Shown here: one piece after another, positions 26,361-35,012 of the stretch
How positions within the stretch are numbered: the first letter of the stretch is position 1
Layout of the letters: each line of letters opens with the position of its first letter
Assembly: GCA_018240785.1 (NCBI GenBank)
Contig: JAFEFC010000012.1
Location: forward strand, 1 to 64,000
Length of the DNA stretch: 64,000 bases
Direction: 5' to 3'
From: Pseudomonadota bacterium
Lineage (GTDB): Bacteria > Pseudomonadota > Gammaproteobacteria > Burkholderiales > Rhodocyclaceae
Translations under genes and position numbers: made by a program
Notes under the pieces: generated by a model
Databases searched by the model: none
Told to the model about the DNA's origin: nothing
What the model saw: only the letters and a program-made list of their open reading frames with translations

Positions 26361-26864
26361 ATGGGCGCCCTCCAGCTCGAGGTGCAGCCGCTCACCCGCG
26401 AAGCCTTCGCCCCCTTCGGCGAAGTCATCGAGGCCAGCGATGCGGCGAAGCACTTCACCATCAACGCCGGCAACACCGAGCGGTACCACGACCTGGCCAA
26501 CATCGAGCCCGGCCCCGACGGGCGCGTGATCGTCTCCATCTTCCGCGGCCAGCCGCGGTCCCTGCCCTTCACGGTGCAGATGATGGAGCGCCATCCGCTC
26601 GCGTCTCAGGCCTTCATTCCAATGTCGGGCAGGCCCTATCTCGTCGTCGCCCCGGCCGGCGAGCCGCCCGCAGCCGAAGACCTCAAGGTCTTCCTCGCCC
26701 GCGGCGACCAGGGCGTCAATTACGCCACCGGTGTCTGGCACCATCCGCTGCTCGCGCTCGAGGGCGTGTGCGACTTCCTCGTCGTCGATCGCAGCGGGCC
26801 GGGGCACAACTGCAATGAGGTGCACCTGAGCCGCCACGGGATCGTTGTTGGACTTGAAGACTGA
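26361..26864 (+). CDS. allA: Ureidoglycolate lyase AllA, second copy
   Basis: A complete 167-residue AllA, closely similar to the copy at 13855-14367 ([58 protein letters not shown]) but with a different C-terminus. Its ATG directly follows the stop codon of the chimera without a gap, so translation would depend on coupling. It appears intact, yet its upstream partner enzymes in this cluster are broken, so it is probably redundant. Confidence 0.92.
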   Translation: MGALQLEVQPLTREAFAPFGEVIEASDAAKHFTINAGNTERYHDLANIEPGPDGRVIVSIFRGQPRSLPFTVQMMERHPLASQAFIPMSGRPYLVVAPAGEPPAAEDLKVFLARGDQGVNYATGVWHHPLLALEGVCDFLVVDRSGPGHNCNEVHLSRHGIVVGLED

Positions 26865-27002
26865 ATGCCCGAGCCCTCATCGAGGCAACGGCAAGACACA
26901 ACATATGCACTTCCTGATTTGTGTCATAAGACCTGCCTACACGCACCGGGGTCACCAAGATCTAAATTCCGACCGGAAACCAATGCACCAAAGGAGTGCG
27001 CA

Positions 27003-27518
27003 ATGCTGCTCGGTCTGTCGCTGTTCTATGTCGGAGCGGTGCTGATTCTCAACGGCGTGTGGATGCTGGGCCGGATCGCGGATCGCGAGATCACGATTAT
27101 TAACCTGTTCACCGGCGGGCTGACCTTGCTCATATCGCTCAAGCTCGCTCTCGGCGAGGGCGCCGACGCGGCATCTATCAAGGGCGCGGCGCTGTCCCTG
27201 CTGTTTTCATTCACCTATCTCTGGGTGGCGTTCAATCGTCTGACCGGCGCCGACGGCCGTGGCCTGGGGTGGTTCAGCCTCTTCGTCGCCGTCACGGCAA
27301 TACCGGTTGCGATCGATTCCCTGCGCATGGCATCCACCTCCTGGGACTGGTGGCTGGGGCTATCGTGGGCCGCATGGGCCGTGCTGTGGCTGCTCTTCTT
27401 CGTACTGCTGGCCCTGCAGAAACCAATCGCCCGCCTGACCGCCGGCGTCGCCATCAGCCAGGGCATCTTCACCGGCTGGCTGCCTGGCTACCTGCTGCTG
27501 ACCGGAGCGCTGGCCTGA
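27003..27518 (+). CDS. AmiS/UreI-family urea or short-chain amide channel
   Basis: A 171-residue inner-membrane protein with six helices: MLLGLSLFYVGAVLILNGVW, then INLFTGGLTLLISLKLAL and LLFSFTYLWVAFNRLTG, ending TGWLPGYLLLTGALA. This matches the AmiS/UreI family, which passes urea or amides. A strong ribosome binding site (AAAGGAG) fixes the start at 27003. In this setting it would handle the two ureas released per allantoate; no urease genes are in the window. It is one of the few intact genes of the second cluster. Confidence 0.88.
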   Translation: MLLGLSLFYVGAVLILNGVWMLGRIADREITIINLFTGGLTLLISLKLALGEGADAASIKGAALSLLFSFTYLWVAFNRLTGADGRGLGWFSLFVAVTAIPVAIDSLRMASTSWDWWLGLSWAAWAVLWLLFFVLLALQKPIARLTAGVAISQGIFTGWLPGYLLLTGALA

Positions 27519-27900
27519 CTTCCGCGCCCCCAAACAATCCAGTCTTCCCTCCGCAAGGCCGTGCCGTTCCAACGAAGACGCGGCCTTGCCGCGTACACAG
27601 GAACCAGATCGAAAGAAACAAAGGCTATGAAATATTGCGTCGCAACAATATAAATTTTCTTATCCCAGCTATTGGCCCAGCTCGCGGCATCACCAAAGTC
27701 GATTCTCCTAGACTGCGCCCCCGGGTCAGCGCAGCGCGATGCGGGCACGAGCCGCCGCACAACACCGCAACGGGAAACCCCCGAGCGGACAGAACACAGG
27801 GAGCCTGCTGCCTGACCCCTTGCAGAGCGCGTTCATTACGCGCACCCAACCAGGCCGGATTGACCAACGAGAGACAGTCGAAAAGGGCAAGGAAACACCC
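27519..27900 (+). promoter_or_regulatory. 382-bp intergenic region with dyads and candidate promoter before the second NCS2 gene
   Basis: No gene is seen. A perfect dyad TTGCG-T-CGCAA (27635-27645) sits inside an ATATTG/CAATAT inverted repeat (27632-27637, 27646-27651), followed by TTTTCTTATCC (27655-27665). CCTAGACTG with -10-like TAGACT (27709-27714) matches the element before the first NCS2 gene. Here the TTTTC.TATCC block lies 43 bases from the -10, against 11 in the first cluster. Confidence 0.45.
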
Positions 27901-28668
27901 ATGTCCGAGCACGCACTGGAAGGCGCCCCCCCGAGGTCCATCCCGATGGCCAACAACCCGAACTACAGCGCGCTCGACACCATGGCGGTGGCGGCGTTCG
28001 TACGGGTCATGATCCTGCTCCTCGTCCGCTATGGCCGCGGCTTCCTCGCCAACATCGCGGTGCTGCTCGGCATCATCGTCGGCTGCGTCGTCGCAGTCGT
28101 GATGGGCAAGATGCATTTCGACAAGGTGGCGAAAGCGCACTGGTTCGACGTCGTCACACCCTTCGCCTTCGGCATGCCCACCTTCGATCCGGTGATGGTC
28201 CTGACCATGACGCTGGTCATGGTGGTGGTGGTGATCGAGTCGGTCGGCATGTTCCTGGCACTGGGCGAGATCACCGACAAGCGCATTTCCCGTACCGAGC
28301 TCGCAGCCGGCCTGCGCACCGACGGCCTGGGTACTCTGCTCGGCGGCATCTTCAACACCTTCCGCTACACCAGCCTCTCGCAGAACGTGGGCCTGGCGGC
28401 GGCGACCGGCATCCGCATTCCCGCCAACGTCGATTTCCGCGGCAACCGCAACAACCTGTACATCGTCGCGCTGTCGATCGGTTTCGGCCTGGTGCCGCTG
28501 GTCGCGCCGCGCTGGATGCAGCACATGGCGCACAGCCTGCACCCGCTGCTCGAATCCGGAATCCTGCTGACCGCCATCGCCGCTGTCCTGCTGAACCTGT
28601 ATTTCAACGGCGGCAAGGAAGACAAGGCCGGCGCCATCGAGGCGGCCAAGGCAGCCGAAGCTCACTGA
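27901..28668 (+). CDS. Internally deleted NCS2-family permease
   Basis: A 255-residue open frame, against 467 for the intact relative at 15745-17148. After an apparently normal start (AAGGAAA before ATG; MSEHALEGAPP), the first ~190-200 residues, including the early helices, are missing and the sequence resumes at LLLVRYGRGFLANIAVLLG. ESVGMFLALGEITDKR and SLSQNVGL are retained. Directly after SQNVGL about 60 residues are lost in frame, resuming at AAATGIRI/VDFRGNRNNLYIVALS. It cannot form a complete transporter. Both deletions keep the frame. Confidence 0.82.
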   Translation: MSEHALEGAPPRSIPMANNPNYSALDTMAVAAFVRVMILLLVRYGRGFLANIAVLLGIIVGCVVAVVMGKMHFDKVAKAHWFDVVTPFAFGMPTFDPVMVLTMTLVMVVVVIESVGMFLALGEITDKRISRTELAAGLRTDGLGTLLGGIFNTFRYTSLSQNVGLAAATGIRIPANVDFRGNRNNLYIVALSIGFGLVPLVAPRWMQHMAHSLHPLLESGILLTAIAAVLLNLYFNGGKEDKAGAIEAAKAAEAH

Positions 28669-28699
28669 TCCACAACCACAAGCACACGGAGACCTCCGC

Positions 28700-29566
28700 A
28701 TGAACGCACGACTCACCACCATCGCCGCAGCCGTCGCCCTCGCCACGCTTGCCGCGCCCGCCGCCCAGGCCGCGACCTGGAGCGACACCTTCATCGGCTA
28801 CCGCTATAGCGGCGAATTCCGGGAACCGAACAACCGCAACGAAGTCGAGAAGAACGTGCTGCAATTCACGCATTCGAGCGGCTATTCGATCGGACAGAAC
28901 TTCGTGAACCTGGACGTCCTGCAGTCGGATTCGAATGACCCGGCAAACCGCAGCAAGGACGGCGCCACCGAGTTCTACTTGACCTACCGGCACCAGATCC
29001 ACCTGGGCAAGGCCTTCGACAAGAATCTCGCCTTTGGTCCGGTCAAGGAGGTTGCCCTCACCGCCGGTTTCGACCTCAACAGCAAGAACACCGAGTTCGC
29101 GCCGCGCAAGCGCCTGCTGGTCGTCGGCCCCACGCTGAAGTTCGATGTGCCGGGCTTCCTCGACGTCAGCCTGCTGTACGGCAAGGAGTGGAACCACTGC
29201 GGCCTGATCGACAGGCTCTGCCCCAACCACGACATCGCCTTCGATCCGCAATGGATCGTCAGCGTCGCCTGGGGCATCCCCTTCCAGGCCGGTCCGGTGC
29301 CGTTGAAATTCCAGGGTTTCCTGAACTACAACAGCGAGAAGGGCAAGGACTACGCCGGCGTGAAGACCGAGGCAGAGACGCTGATGCGCACCTCGCTGAT
29401 GGCGGACGTCGGGCAGATGGCGACAGGCAAGAAGGACGTGTTCTTCATGGGGGTGGGTTACGAACTTTGGCTGAACAAGTTCGGCAACCACGCCTTCGCC
29501 AACGGTCGCGAGAAGCCGGGCATCAACACCTACGCCCCGACCTTGCAGATGGAATGGCACTTCTGA
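28700..29566 (+). CDS. Tsx-like nucleoside-specific outer-membrane channel
   Basis: 288 residues with a clear signal peptide (AAAVALATLAAPAAQA) and a beta-rich body starting ATWSDTFIGYRYSGEFREP. It ends in WHF, the aromatic C-terminus recognised by the BAM complex. The pattern fits nucleoside-specific channel-forming (Tsx-like) porins of beta-proteobacteria. It would bring nucleosides or purines across the outer membrane for the nearby permeases. It starts 31 bases after the shortened NCS2 gene and is intact; a terminator hairpin follows. Confidence 0.8.
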   Translation: MNARLTTIAAAVALATLAAPAAQAATWSDTFIGYRYSGEFREPNNRNEVEKNVLQFTHSSGYSIGQNFVNLDVLQSDSNDPANRSKDGATEFYLTYRHQIHLGKAFDKNLAFGPVKEVALTAGFDLNSKNTEFAPRKRLLVVGPTLKFDVPGFLDVSLLYGKEWNHCGLIDRLCPNHDIAFDPQWIVSVAWGIPFQAGPVPLKFQGFLNYNSEKGKDYAGVKTEAETLMRTSLMADVGQMATGKKDVFFMGVGYELWLNKFGNHAFANGREKPGINTYAPTLQMEWHF

Positions 29567-29599
29567 TCGCGGTCTGAAGACAACCCGCCAACCCGCGCG

Positions 29600-29647
29600 G
29601 CCGGGCCCGCTCCACCCACCGGTGGCAGCGGGCCCGGCTTGTCTGTT
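29600..29647. terminator. Terminator after the Tsx-like gene
   Basis: A 12-bp GC-rich stem (29600-29611 with 29627-29638) with an internal CCACC/GGTGG extension, followed by TTGTCTGTTT. It lies between convergent genes. Confidence 0.7.
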
Positions 29648-29666
29648 TCCGTAACGGACGGGACGC

Positions 29667-31181
29667 CTATTCGACGGCGTCGGGGGGCAGTTCCTGCTTG
29701 CGCGGCCGACGGCTGCGGCTGGCCTGCTTGCGCGGCTTCTTTTCCGCCACGGCATCCGCCTCGGCCACTGCAGCCACTGCAGCCACGGCGGCCGGCTGCG
29801 GCTCTGGCACCGGCTCGCGGTGCTGCGCCGTCGCTGCATCCCCGGCGCCCGCACCAGACGGAGAAACAGTCGCGGCTTCAAGCGTCGGGGCTGTCGCCAC
29901 ATGGCCAGCGGCAGTCGCCTCGTCCGCACTCTTGCGTCCACGCTTGCGAGCCGAGCCACCGCGTGGCGTGGCAGATTTGCGCTTCTGTCCGGAGCCACTC
30001 TCGGCAGCGGCCTGCGCGGCAGCCTCGGAGGCCATGCCCGCCTCGATCCCTTCGTCGGCTCCCCGTGTTACGGCCTCCGCCCGATGCTCCACCTGGCCCG
30101 GCTCCACCTGGCCCGGCTCAGCCTGGCTTGCAAGGGCTTCGCCCCCCGCGAGCTCGCTCGCCACCGGCTCGCGCGCAACGGACGTCGCCTCGCCGGTCTT
30201 GCGACCACGACGGCGGCCCTCCTTGGCCGGCTTGCGGCCGCCCTCCCGCGGCGCGACATCCACCGTTCCCTCGGCCATCGGCGCCTCAGCACCGCTGTCG
30301 CCACGGACCTCTGCCGCTTCGGCGGATCCGCGCCCATTCGGCGCGTCGATGCGCACAGCCTCGGTGTGACCGCGTGACACGAAGGTCCGCCCCTTCTCGT
30401 CGCGCGTGAAATCGAGCAGGCCACGCGCGCGCGCCTCCTCGAGCAGGTTGCCGAAGGCGCGGAAGCCGTAGTACGACTCGCTGAAGTCGGGCTTGCGCCG
30501 CTTCATTGCCTCCTTCAGCACGGAAGCCCAGATCTTGCCGGAGTCGCCGCGTTCGGCATACAGGGCGTCGAAAGTCTGCACCGCGAACTCGATCGCCTGC
30601 GCCTTGCGCGCCTCGACCTCCTCGCGCCGGCGCTTCTCTTCCTCCGGGGAGCGCTTTGCCGACGCCTGCGTCTCACGCGCCTCCTTGCGCGCGCTGCGCT
30701 GGCTCTCGCGCACGAGGTCGTCGTAGAAGATGAACTCGTCGCAATTGGCGATCAGCAGGTCGGAGGTCGACTGCTTCACGCCCACGCCGATCACCTGCTT
30801 GGCGTTCTCGCGCAACTTGGAAACCAGGGGCGAGAAATCGGAATCGCCGCTGATGATGACGAAGGTATCAACATGCGACTTCGTGTAGCACAGGTCGAGC
30901 GCGTCGACGACGAGCCGGATGTCGGCCGAATTCTTGCCGGACTGGCGCACGTGCGGGATCTCGATCAACTCGAAATTGGCCTCGTGCATGGAGGCCTTGA
31001 AGCTCTTGTAGCGATCCCAGTCGCAATACGCCTTCTTGACGACGATGCTGCCCTTAAGCAGCAAACGCTCCAGCACGCGCTTGATGTCGAACTTCTCGTA
31101 GTTCGCATCGCGCACGCCGAGCGCGACGTTCTCGAAGTCGCAGAACAGCGCCATGCTGACGCTGTCGGACGATGAGGCCAT
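29667..31181 (-). CDS. NYN-domain (LabA/DUF88) protein with LOTUS/OST-HTH domain and long basic tail
   Basis: 504 residues. The NYN PIN-like nuclease domain spans about 8-160: ALFCDFENVALGVR, then SADIRLVVDALDLC and VIISGDSDFSPLVSKLRE supply the acidic metal-binding residues. A LOTUS/OST-HTH RNA-binding domain follows at about 205-275 (FDALYAERGDSGKIWASVLK, YYGFRAFGNLLEEARARGLL). The last ~220 residues are low-complexity, rich in Ala, Glu, Lys and Arg, with AT-hook-like GRRRGRK and KRGRK motifs. Likely an RNA-directed nuclease or regulator. ATG 31181 has TTGGAG upstream. Confidence 0.85.
   Translation of the reverse strand: MASSSDSVSMALFCDFENVALGVRDANYEKFDIKRVLERLLLKGSIVVKKAYCDWDRYKSFKASMHEANFELIEIPHVRQSGKNSADIRLVVDALDLCYTKSHVDTFVIISGDSDFSPLVSKLRENAKQVIGVGVKQSTSDLLIANCDEFIFYDDLVRESQRSARKEARETQASAKRSPEEEKRRREEVEARKAQAIEFAVQTFDALYAERGDSGKIWASVLKEAMKRRKPDFSESYYGFRAFGNLLEEARARGLLDFTRDEKGRTFVSRGHTEAVRIDAPNGRGSAEAAEVRGDSGAEAPMAEGTVDVAPREGGRKPAKEGRRRGRKTGEATSVAREPVASELAGGEALASQAEPGQVEPGQVEHRAEAVTRGADEGIEAGMASEAAAQAAAESGSGQKRKSATPRGGSARKRGRKSADEATAAGHVATAPTLEAATVSPSGAGAGDAATAQHREPVPEPQPAAVAAVAAVAEADAVAEKKPRKQASRSRRPRKQELPPDAVE
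30086..30130 (-). repeat. 15-bp tandem repeat in the NYN protein tail
   Basis: Two exact 15-base units (30086-30100, 30101-30115) and a degenerate third (30116-30130). They encode repeated EPGQV peptides in the disordered tail. The period is a multiple of three, so copy changes would keep the frame. Confidence 0.7.
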
Positions 31182-31230
31182 GTTGTTCTCCAATGGGTCC
31201 GCGAACGCGTGATGCGTGGCGGAGATGTTT

Positions 31231-32601
31231 TCATTCCAGATCGCGCAGCCGTTCCAAGGCCTCCTCGACCCGCTCGACGGCGATCACCCGCATTCCTTCG
31301 GGCGCCTGCTTCGGCGCATTGGCCTTCGGAACGATGGCGACGTCGAAGCCGAGTTTGGCTGCTTCCTTGAGCCGATCCTGACCGCGCGGCGCAGGCCGGA
31401 TCTCGCCCGCCAGGCCCACTTCGCCGAACACCGCTAGCCCGCGCCGCAGCGGTCGGCTGCGCAGCGAGGAGACAATGGCGAAAAGGATGGCGAGATCGGC
31501 TGCAGGTTCGGCAATTTTGACACCGCCCACCGCGTTGACGAAAACATCCTGATCAAAGCAGGCGATGCCGGCATGACGATGCAGGACTGCCAGCAGCATC
31601 GCCAGCCGCGTCTGCTCGAGTCCGACCGACAGCCGGCGCGGGTTCGGGCTGTGCGCGGCATCGACCAGCGCCTGGATCTCGACCAGCAACGGCCGCGTCC
31701 CCTCCTGCGTCACCAGCACGCAACTCCCGGGTACCTGCTGGCCATGCTGCGACAGGAAGATGGCCGACGGATTGGACACGCCACGCAGGCCGCGCTCGGT
31801 CATCGCGAACACCCCCAGCTCGTTCACCGCACCGAAGCGGTTCTTGAATGCGCGGATGAGGCGGAAGCTGGAATGCGTGTCGCCTTCGAAATACAGCACG
31901 GTATCGACGATGTGCTCGAGCACCCGGGGACCGGCGAGGGTGCCGTCCTTGGTGACGTGGCCGACGAGGATCAGGCTGGTACCGCTCTGCTTGGCGAAGC
32001 GGGTGAGCTGTGCCGCGCATTCGCGCACCTGCGCCACCGAACCCGGCGCCGACTGCAAGGTCTCGGAATAGACCGTCTGGATCGAGTCGATCACTGCCAC
32101 GCGCGGACGGCTGTCGCGCAGCGCGGCGAGGATGCGCTCGAGGTTGATCTCGGCCAGCATCTGCAGCGGCGATGGCGGCAGTTGCAGCCGCTGCGCGCGC
32201 AGCGCCACCTGCTCGCCCGATTCCTCGCCGCTCACGTACACCACGCTTTGGCTGCCGGCCAGGTGCGACAGAGCCTGCAGCAGCAGCGTGGACTTGCCGA
32301 TGCCGGGATCCCCGCCGATCAGCACCACGCCGCCACTCACCAGGCCGCCACCCAGCACGCGATCGAACTCTTCCAGCCCGGTCGGTTGCCGAGGCTCCTC
32401 ACGCGGCTGCAGCGACGACAAGGGCTGCAGGCGGCTCGCCTGGCCGGCAATTGCGGCGAACCGCCCGCCCGCGCCCGGCGCAGCCTCCACCACGCTCTCG
32501 ACCAGCGTGTTCCACGCCTGGCACTGCGGGCACTGCCCCTGCCAGCGCGCAAGCTGTGCACCGCACTCGGTGCAGACGTAGGCCGTGCGCGATTTCGCCA
32601 T
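31231..32601 (-). CDS. radA: DNA repair protein RadA
   Basis: 456 residues. The N-terminal zinc finger has Cys10, Cys13, Cys24 and Cys27. The RecA-like core has Walker A GGDPGIGKST (96-105), the RadA-specific KNRFG motif (KNRFGAVNELGVF) and a C-terminal Lon-protease-like domain (VNAVGGVKIAEPAADLAILF, VFGEVGLAGEIRP). RadA is a DnaB-like helicase that promotes branch migration in recombinational repair. The start is ATG 32601 (MAKSRTAYVC); an in-frame codon further upstream is inside the LysR gene. The LysR gene stops 10 bases from this end. Confidence 0.96.
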   Translation of the reverse strand: MAKSRTAYVCTECGAQLARWQGQCPQCQAWNTLVESVVEAAPGAGGRFAAIAGQASRLQPLSSLQPREEPRQPTGLEEFDRVLGGGLVSGGVVLIGGDPGIGKSTLLLQALSHLAGSQSVVYVSGEESGEQVALRAQRLQLPPSPLQMLAEINLERILAALRDSRPRVAVIDSIQTVYSETLQSAPGSVAQVRECAAQLTRFAKQSGTSLILVGHVTKDGTLAGPRVLEHIVDTVLYFEGDTHSSFRLIRAFKNRFGAVNELGVFAMTERGLRGVSNPSAIFLSQHGQQVPGSCVLVTQEGTRPLLVEIQALVDAAHSPNPRRLSVGLEQTRLAMLLAVLHRHAGIACFDQDVFVNAVGGVKIAEPAADLAILFAIVSSLRSRPLRRGLAVFGEVGLAGEIRPAPRGQDRLKEAAKLGFDVAIVPKANAPKQAPEGMRVIAVERVEEALERLRDLE

Positions 32602-32611
32602 CAATCCGCCC

Positions 32612-33526
32612 CTAGACTTCCCGCTCCATCTTCGCCATCTCGTCGCAGGCGAAATCGGCAAAAGTGGTGATCAGCCGCGAGCGGAACTTGTCGCGCGGGA
32701 TGATGACCTCGAGCGGCGTGAACATCTGCGGTTCCAGCGGCACCGCAACCAGCCTGCCCTCGCACACGTCGCGCCGGATCGCGGCGCGCGAGGCGATCGC
32801 AAAGCCCAGGCCTTCCGCGGCGAGATGCTTCACCGTGGCCAGACTGCCCAGTTCCGCGCAGATTGGAAGCTCGCTCATCTGGATCCCGGCGGCGGCGAAG
32901 AACTCTTCCGTGAGCTGACGGATCGCGTTGCCGCTGTCGCGGTTGATGAAGGGATGGCCGACGAGGTCTCCGGCCTTGAGGCGCTCGAAGCGGGCGAGCG
33001 GATGGTCCGCGCTGCAGATGATCATCAGCTCGTCCCTCGCCGCGCTGCGGCGCTCGATCGAGTTCTGGTCGCTGACGATCTCGATCAGGCCGATGTCCAG
33101 ATCCCGTGCCGCCACGCGATCTTCGGTGAGCTGCGAGTTGCCGACGACGACCCGTGGCACCACCCGGGGAAAGCGGCGCTTGAAACCCTCGAGCAGGCGC
33201 GGCAGCCAGTAGGCGGCGATCGTCGTGCTGGTGCCGATGTTGAGCGTGCCGGCGAGCTCGTCGGTGAGCTCCGAAACGCGCGACTCGAGCTCTTCCGACA
33301 AGCCCAGGATGCGCTCCGCGTAGGCAAGCACGAGTTCGCCGGCCGGCGTCAGGCTGATCTTGCCGTGACCGCGATCGAGCAGGCGCGTGTCGAAGTGCTC
33401 TTCGAGCTGCTTGATCTGGAAAGTGACCGCCGGCTGCGTCATGAAGAGATGCTCGGCCGCGCGCGTGAACGAGCCGTGCTTCGCCACGGCGTGAAAAACC
33501 TGGAGTCTGCGATCTGCCATACGCAT
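32612..33526 (-). CDS. LysR-family transcriptional regulator
   Basis: 304 residues. Winged helix-turn-helix at about 5-65 (AVAKHGSFTRAAEHLFMTQPAVTFQIKQLEEHF), then a substrate-binding effector domain beginning GTLNIGTSTTIAAYWLP and including GLGFAIASRAAIRRDV. The type with MTQPAVTFQIKQLE belongs to the CbbR/YeiE-like group; effector and targets are unknown. Divergent from lplT and close to radA on the same strand. A second start, ATG 33520, is possible. Confidence 0.85.
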   Translation of the reverse strand: MRMADRRLQVFHAVAKHGSFTRAAEHLFMTQPAVTFQIKQLEEHFDTRLLDRGHGKISLTPAGELVLAYAERILGLSEELESRVSELTDELAGTLNIGTSTTIAAYWLPRLLEGFKRRFPRVVPRVVVGNSQLTEDRVAARDLDIGLIEIVSDQNSIERRSAARDELMIICSADHPLARFERLKAGDLVGHPFINRDSGNAIRQLTEEFFAAAGIQMSELPICAELGSLATVKHLAAEGLGFAIASRAAIRRDVCEGRLVAVPLEPQMFTPLEVIIPRDKFRSRLITTFADFACDEMAKMEREV

Positions 33527-33674
33527 GATAAGTGTGTTTTATGAACGGAATTAGATCACAAAATCCCGTCGATCTCACCACGACATCCACTCGAAGCCGG
33601 CAGCCGCGCCTCACAAGGCGTGCAGCTTCGTGTTATAAACCGCGCTCCCGATATCGCGACGCTCGACTCACACG

Positions 33675-34925
33675 ATGCCGCTCGGCTTCTACATCATCAT
33701 GGCAGCGCAGTTCTTCTCCGCGCTCGCCGACAACGCCCTGCTCATCGTCGCAATCGCCCTGCTGCGGGACATGTCCGCTCCTGCGGAGTACGAGCCGCTG
33801 CTCAAACTCTTCTTCACCGTGTCCTACGTCGGCCTGGCTGCCTTCGTCGGCGCGTTCGCCGACTCGATGCCCAAGTGGCGCGTGATGCTGATCAGCAACA
33901 CGATCAAGATCGGCGGCTGCCTGATGCTGTTCCTCGGCGTGCATCCTTTGTTTGCCTATGCGGTGATCGGCCTGGGTGCCGCCGCCTATTCGCCCGCGAA
34001 GTACGGCATCCTCACCGAATACCTGCCGCACCGCCTGCTGGTCGTGGCCAACGGCTGGATCGAGGGCCTGACGGTGGGCGCGATCATCCTGGGCACGGTG
34101 ATGGGGGGCATCCTCATCCGCAACGACGTGTCCGCCTGGCTGCTGTCGCTGCACCTGCCGCTGGTGCATTCGGCCTTCGAGGCGGGCGTGCTGGCGATCG
34201 GCACGCTGTACCTGATCGCAGCGGGCTTCAATCTGTATGTGCCCGATACCGGAGTCGACCACAAGCCGCTCAAGAACAACCCGCTCTACCTGATCCACGA
34301 CTTCAACCACTGCCTCAAGCTGCTGTGGCGCGACAAGCTCGGCCAGATCTCGCTTGCCGTCACCACGCTGTTCTGGGGCGCGGGCGCAACCCTGCAGTTC
34401 ATCGTGATCAAGTGGGCCGAACACAACCTCGGCCTGTCATTGTCCCAGGCTTCGATGCTGCAGGGCGTGGTGGCCATCGGCGTCGCCTTGGGCGCCGTGC
34501 TCGCCGCACGGTTCATCACGCTGCGGCGTTCGGTGCAGGTTATCCCGCTCGGCATTGCGATGGGCCTGGTGGTGCTGGTGATGATCGGTGTGACCGATTC
34601 CCGTGTCGCGATGGTGTTGATGGTGATCGTCGGCGGCCTGGCAGGATTCTTCGTCGTACCGATGAACGCCCTGCTGCAGCACCGCGGGCACATCCTGATG
34701 GGGGCCGGACACTCCATCGCGGTGCAGAACTTCAACGAGAACCTTTCGATCCTGATGATGACTGGCACCTACGCCGTGCTGATCATGCTCGGGCTTTCGA
34801 TCAACACCGTGATCGTGCTGTTCGGCCTGTTCGTCGCGATTTCCATGTATCTGGTGAGGCTGCGCCACCAGGCCAACCAGCGCGAGCACGACGCGGTATC
34901 GCTGCTCGAAGACCACCCGCATTAA
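33675..34925 (+). CDS. lplT: Lysophospholipid transporter LplT
   Basis: A 416-residue major-facilitator protein with twelve predicted helices. Diagnostic stretches are FSALADNALLIVAIALL, GAAAYSPAKYGILTEYLP, EGLTVGAIILGTVMGG and PMNALLQHRGHILMGAGHSIAVQNFNEN split over helices 10-11. LplT flips lysophosphatidylethanolamine back into the inner leaflet for re-acylation. In many relatives the acyltransferase aas is adjacent; here it is not. A terminator hairpin follows. Confidence 0.92.
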   Translation: MPLGFYIIMAAQFFSALADNALLIVAIALLRDMSAPAEYEPLLKLFFTVSYVGLAAFVGAFADSMPKWRVMLISNTIKIGGCLMLFLGVHPLFAYAVIGLGAAAYSPAKYGILTEYLPHRLLVVANGWIEGLTVGAIILGTVMGGILIRNDVSAWLLSLHLPLVHSAFEAGVLAIGTLYLIAAGFNLYVPDTGVDHKPLKNNPLYLIHDFNHCLKLLWRDKLGQISLAVTTLFWGAGATLQFIVIKWAEHNLGLSLSQASMLQGVVAIGVALGAVLAARFITLRRSVQVIPLGIAMGLVVLVMIGVTDSRVAMVLMVIVGGLAGFFVVPMNALLQHRGHILMGAGHSIAVQNFNENLSILMMTGTYAVLIMLGLSINTVIVLFGLFVAISMYLVRLRHQANQREHDAVSLLEDHPH

Positions 34926-34933
34926 ATGGCGCC

Positions 34934-34962
34934 GAGGCGGCCAGACGAGGCCGCCTCTTCCG
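34934..34962. terminator. Terminator between lplT and the uracil-DNA glycosylase gene
   Basis: A 9-bp perfect stem (34934-34942 with 34949-34957) with a 6-base loop, followed by TTCCGTCTTCT. It lies between convergent genes. Confidence 0.55.
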
Positions 34963-35012
34963 TCTTCTGCCGGCTCGTCATTGACAGCAGGCAATGACGC
35001 CGCCCGCCGACT

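Noticed and set aside
17150-28700. Insertion sequence or transposase as cause of the scars
   Set aside because: No transposase-like frame, terminal inverted repeats or target duplications were seen in the tract.
30086-30130. CRISPR-like short repeats
   Set aside because: The units are contiguous without spacers and lie in frame inside a coding sequence.
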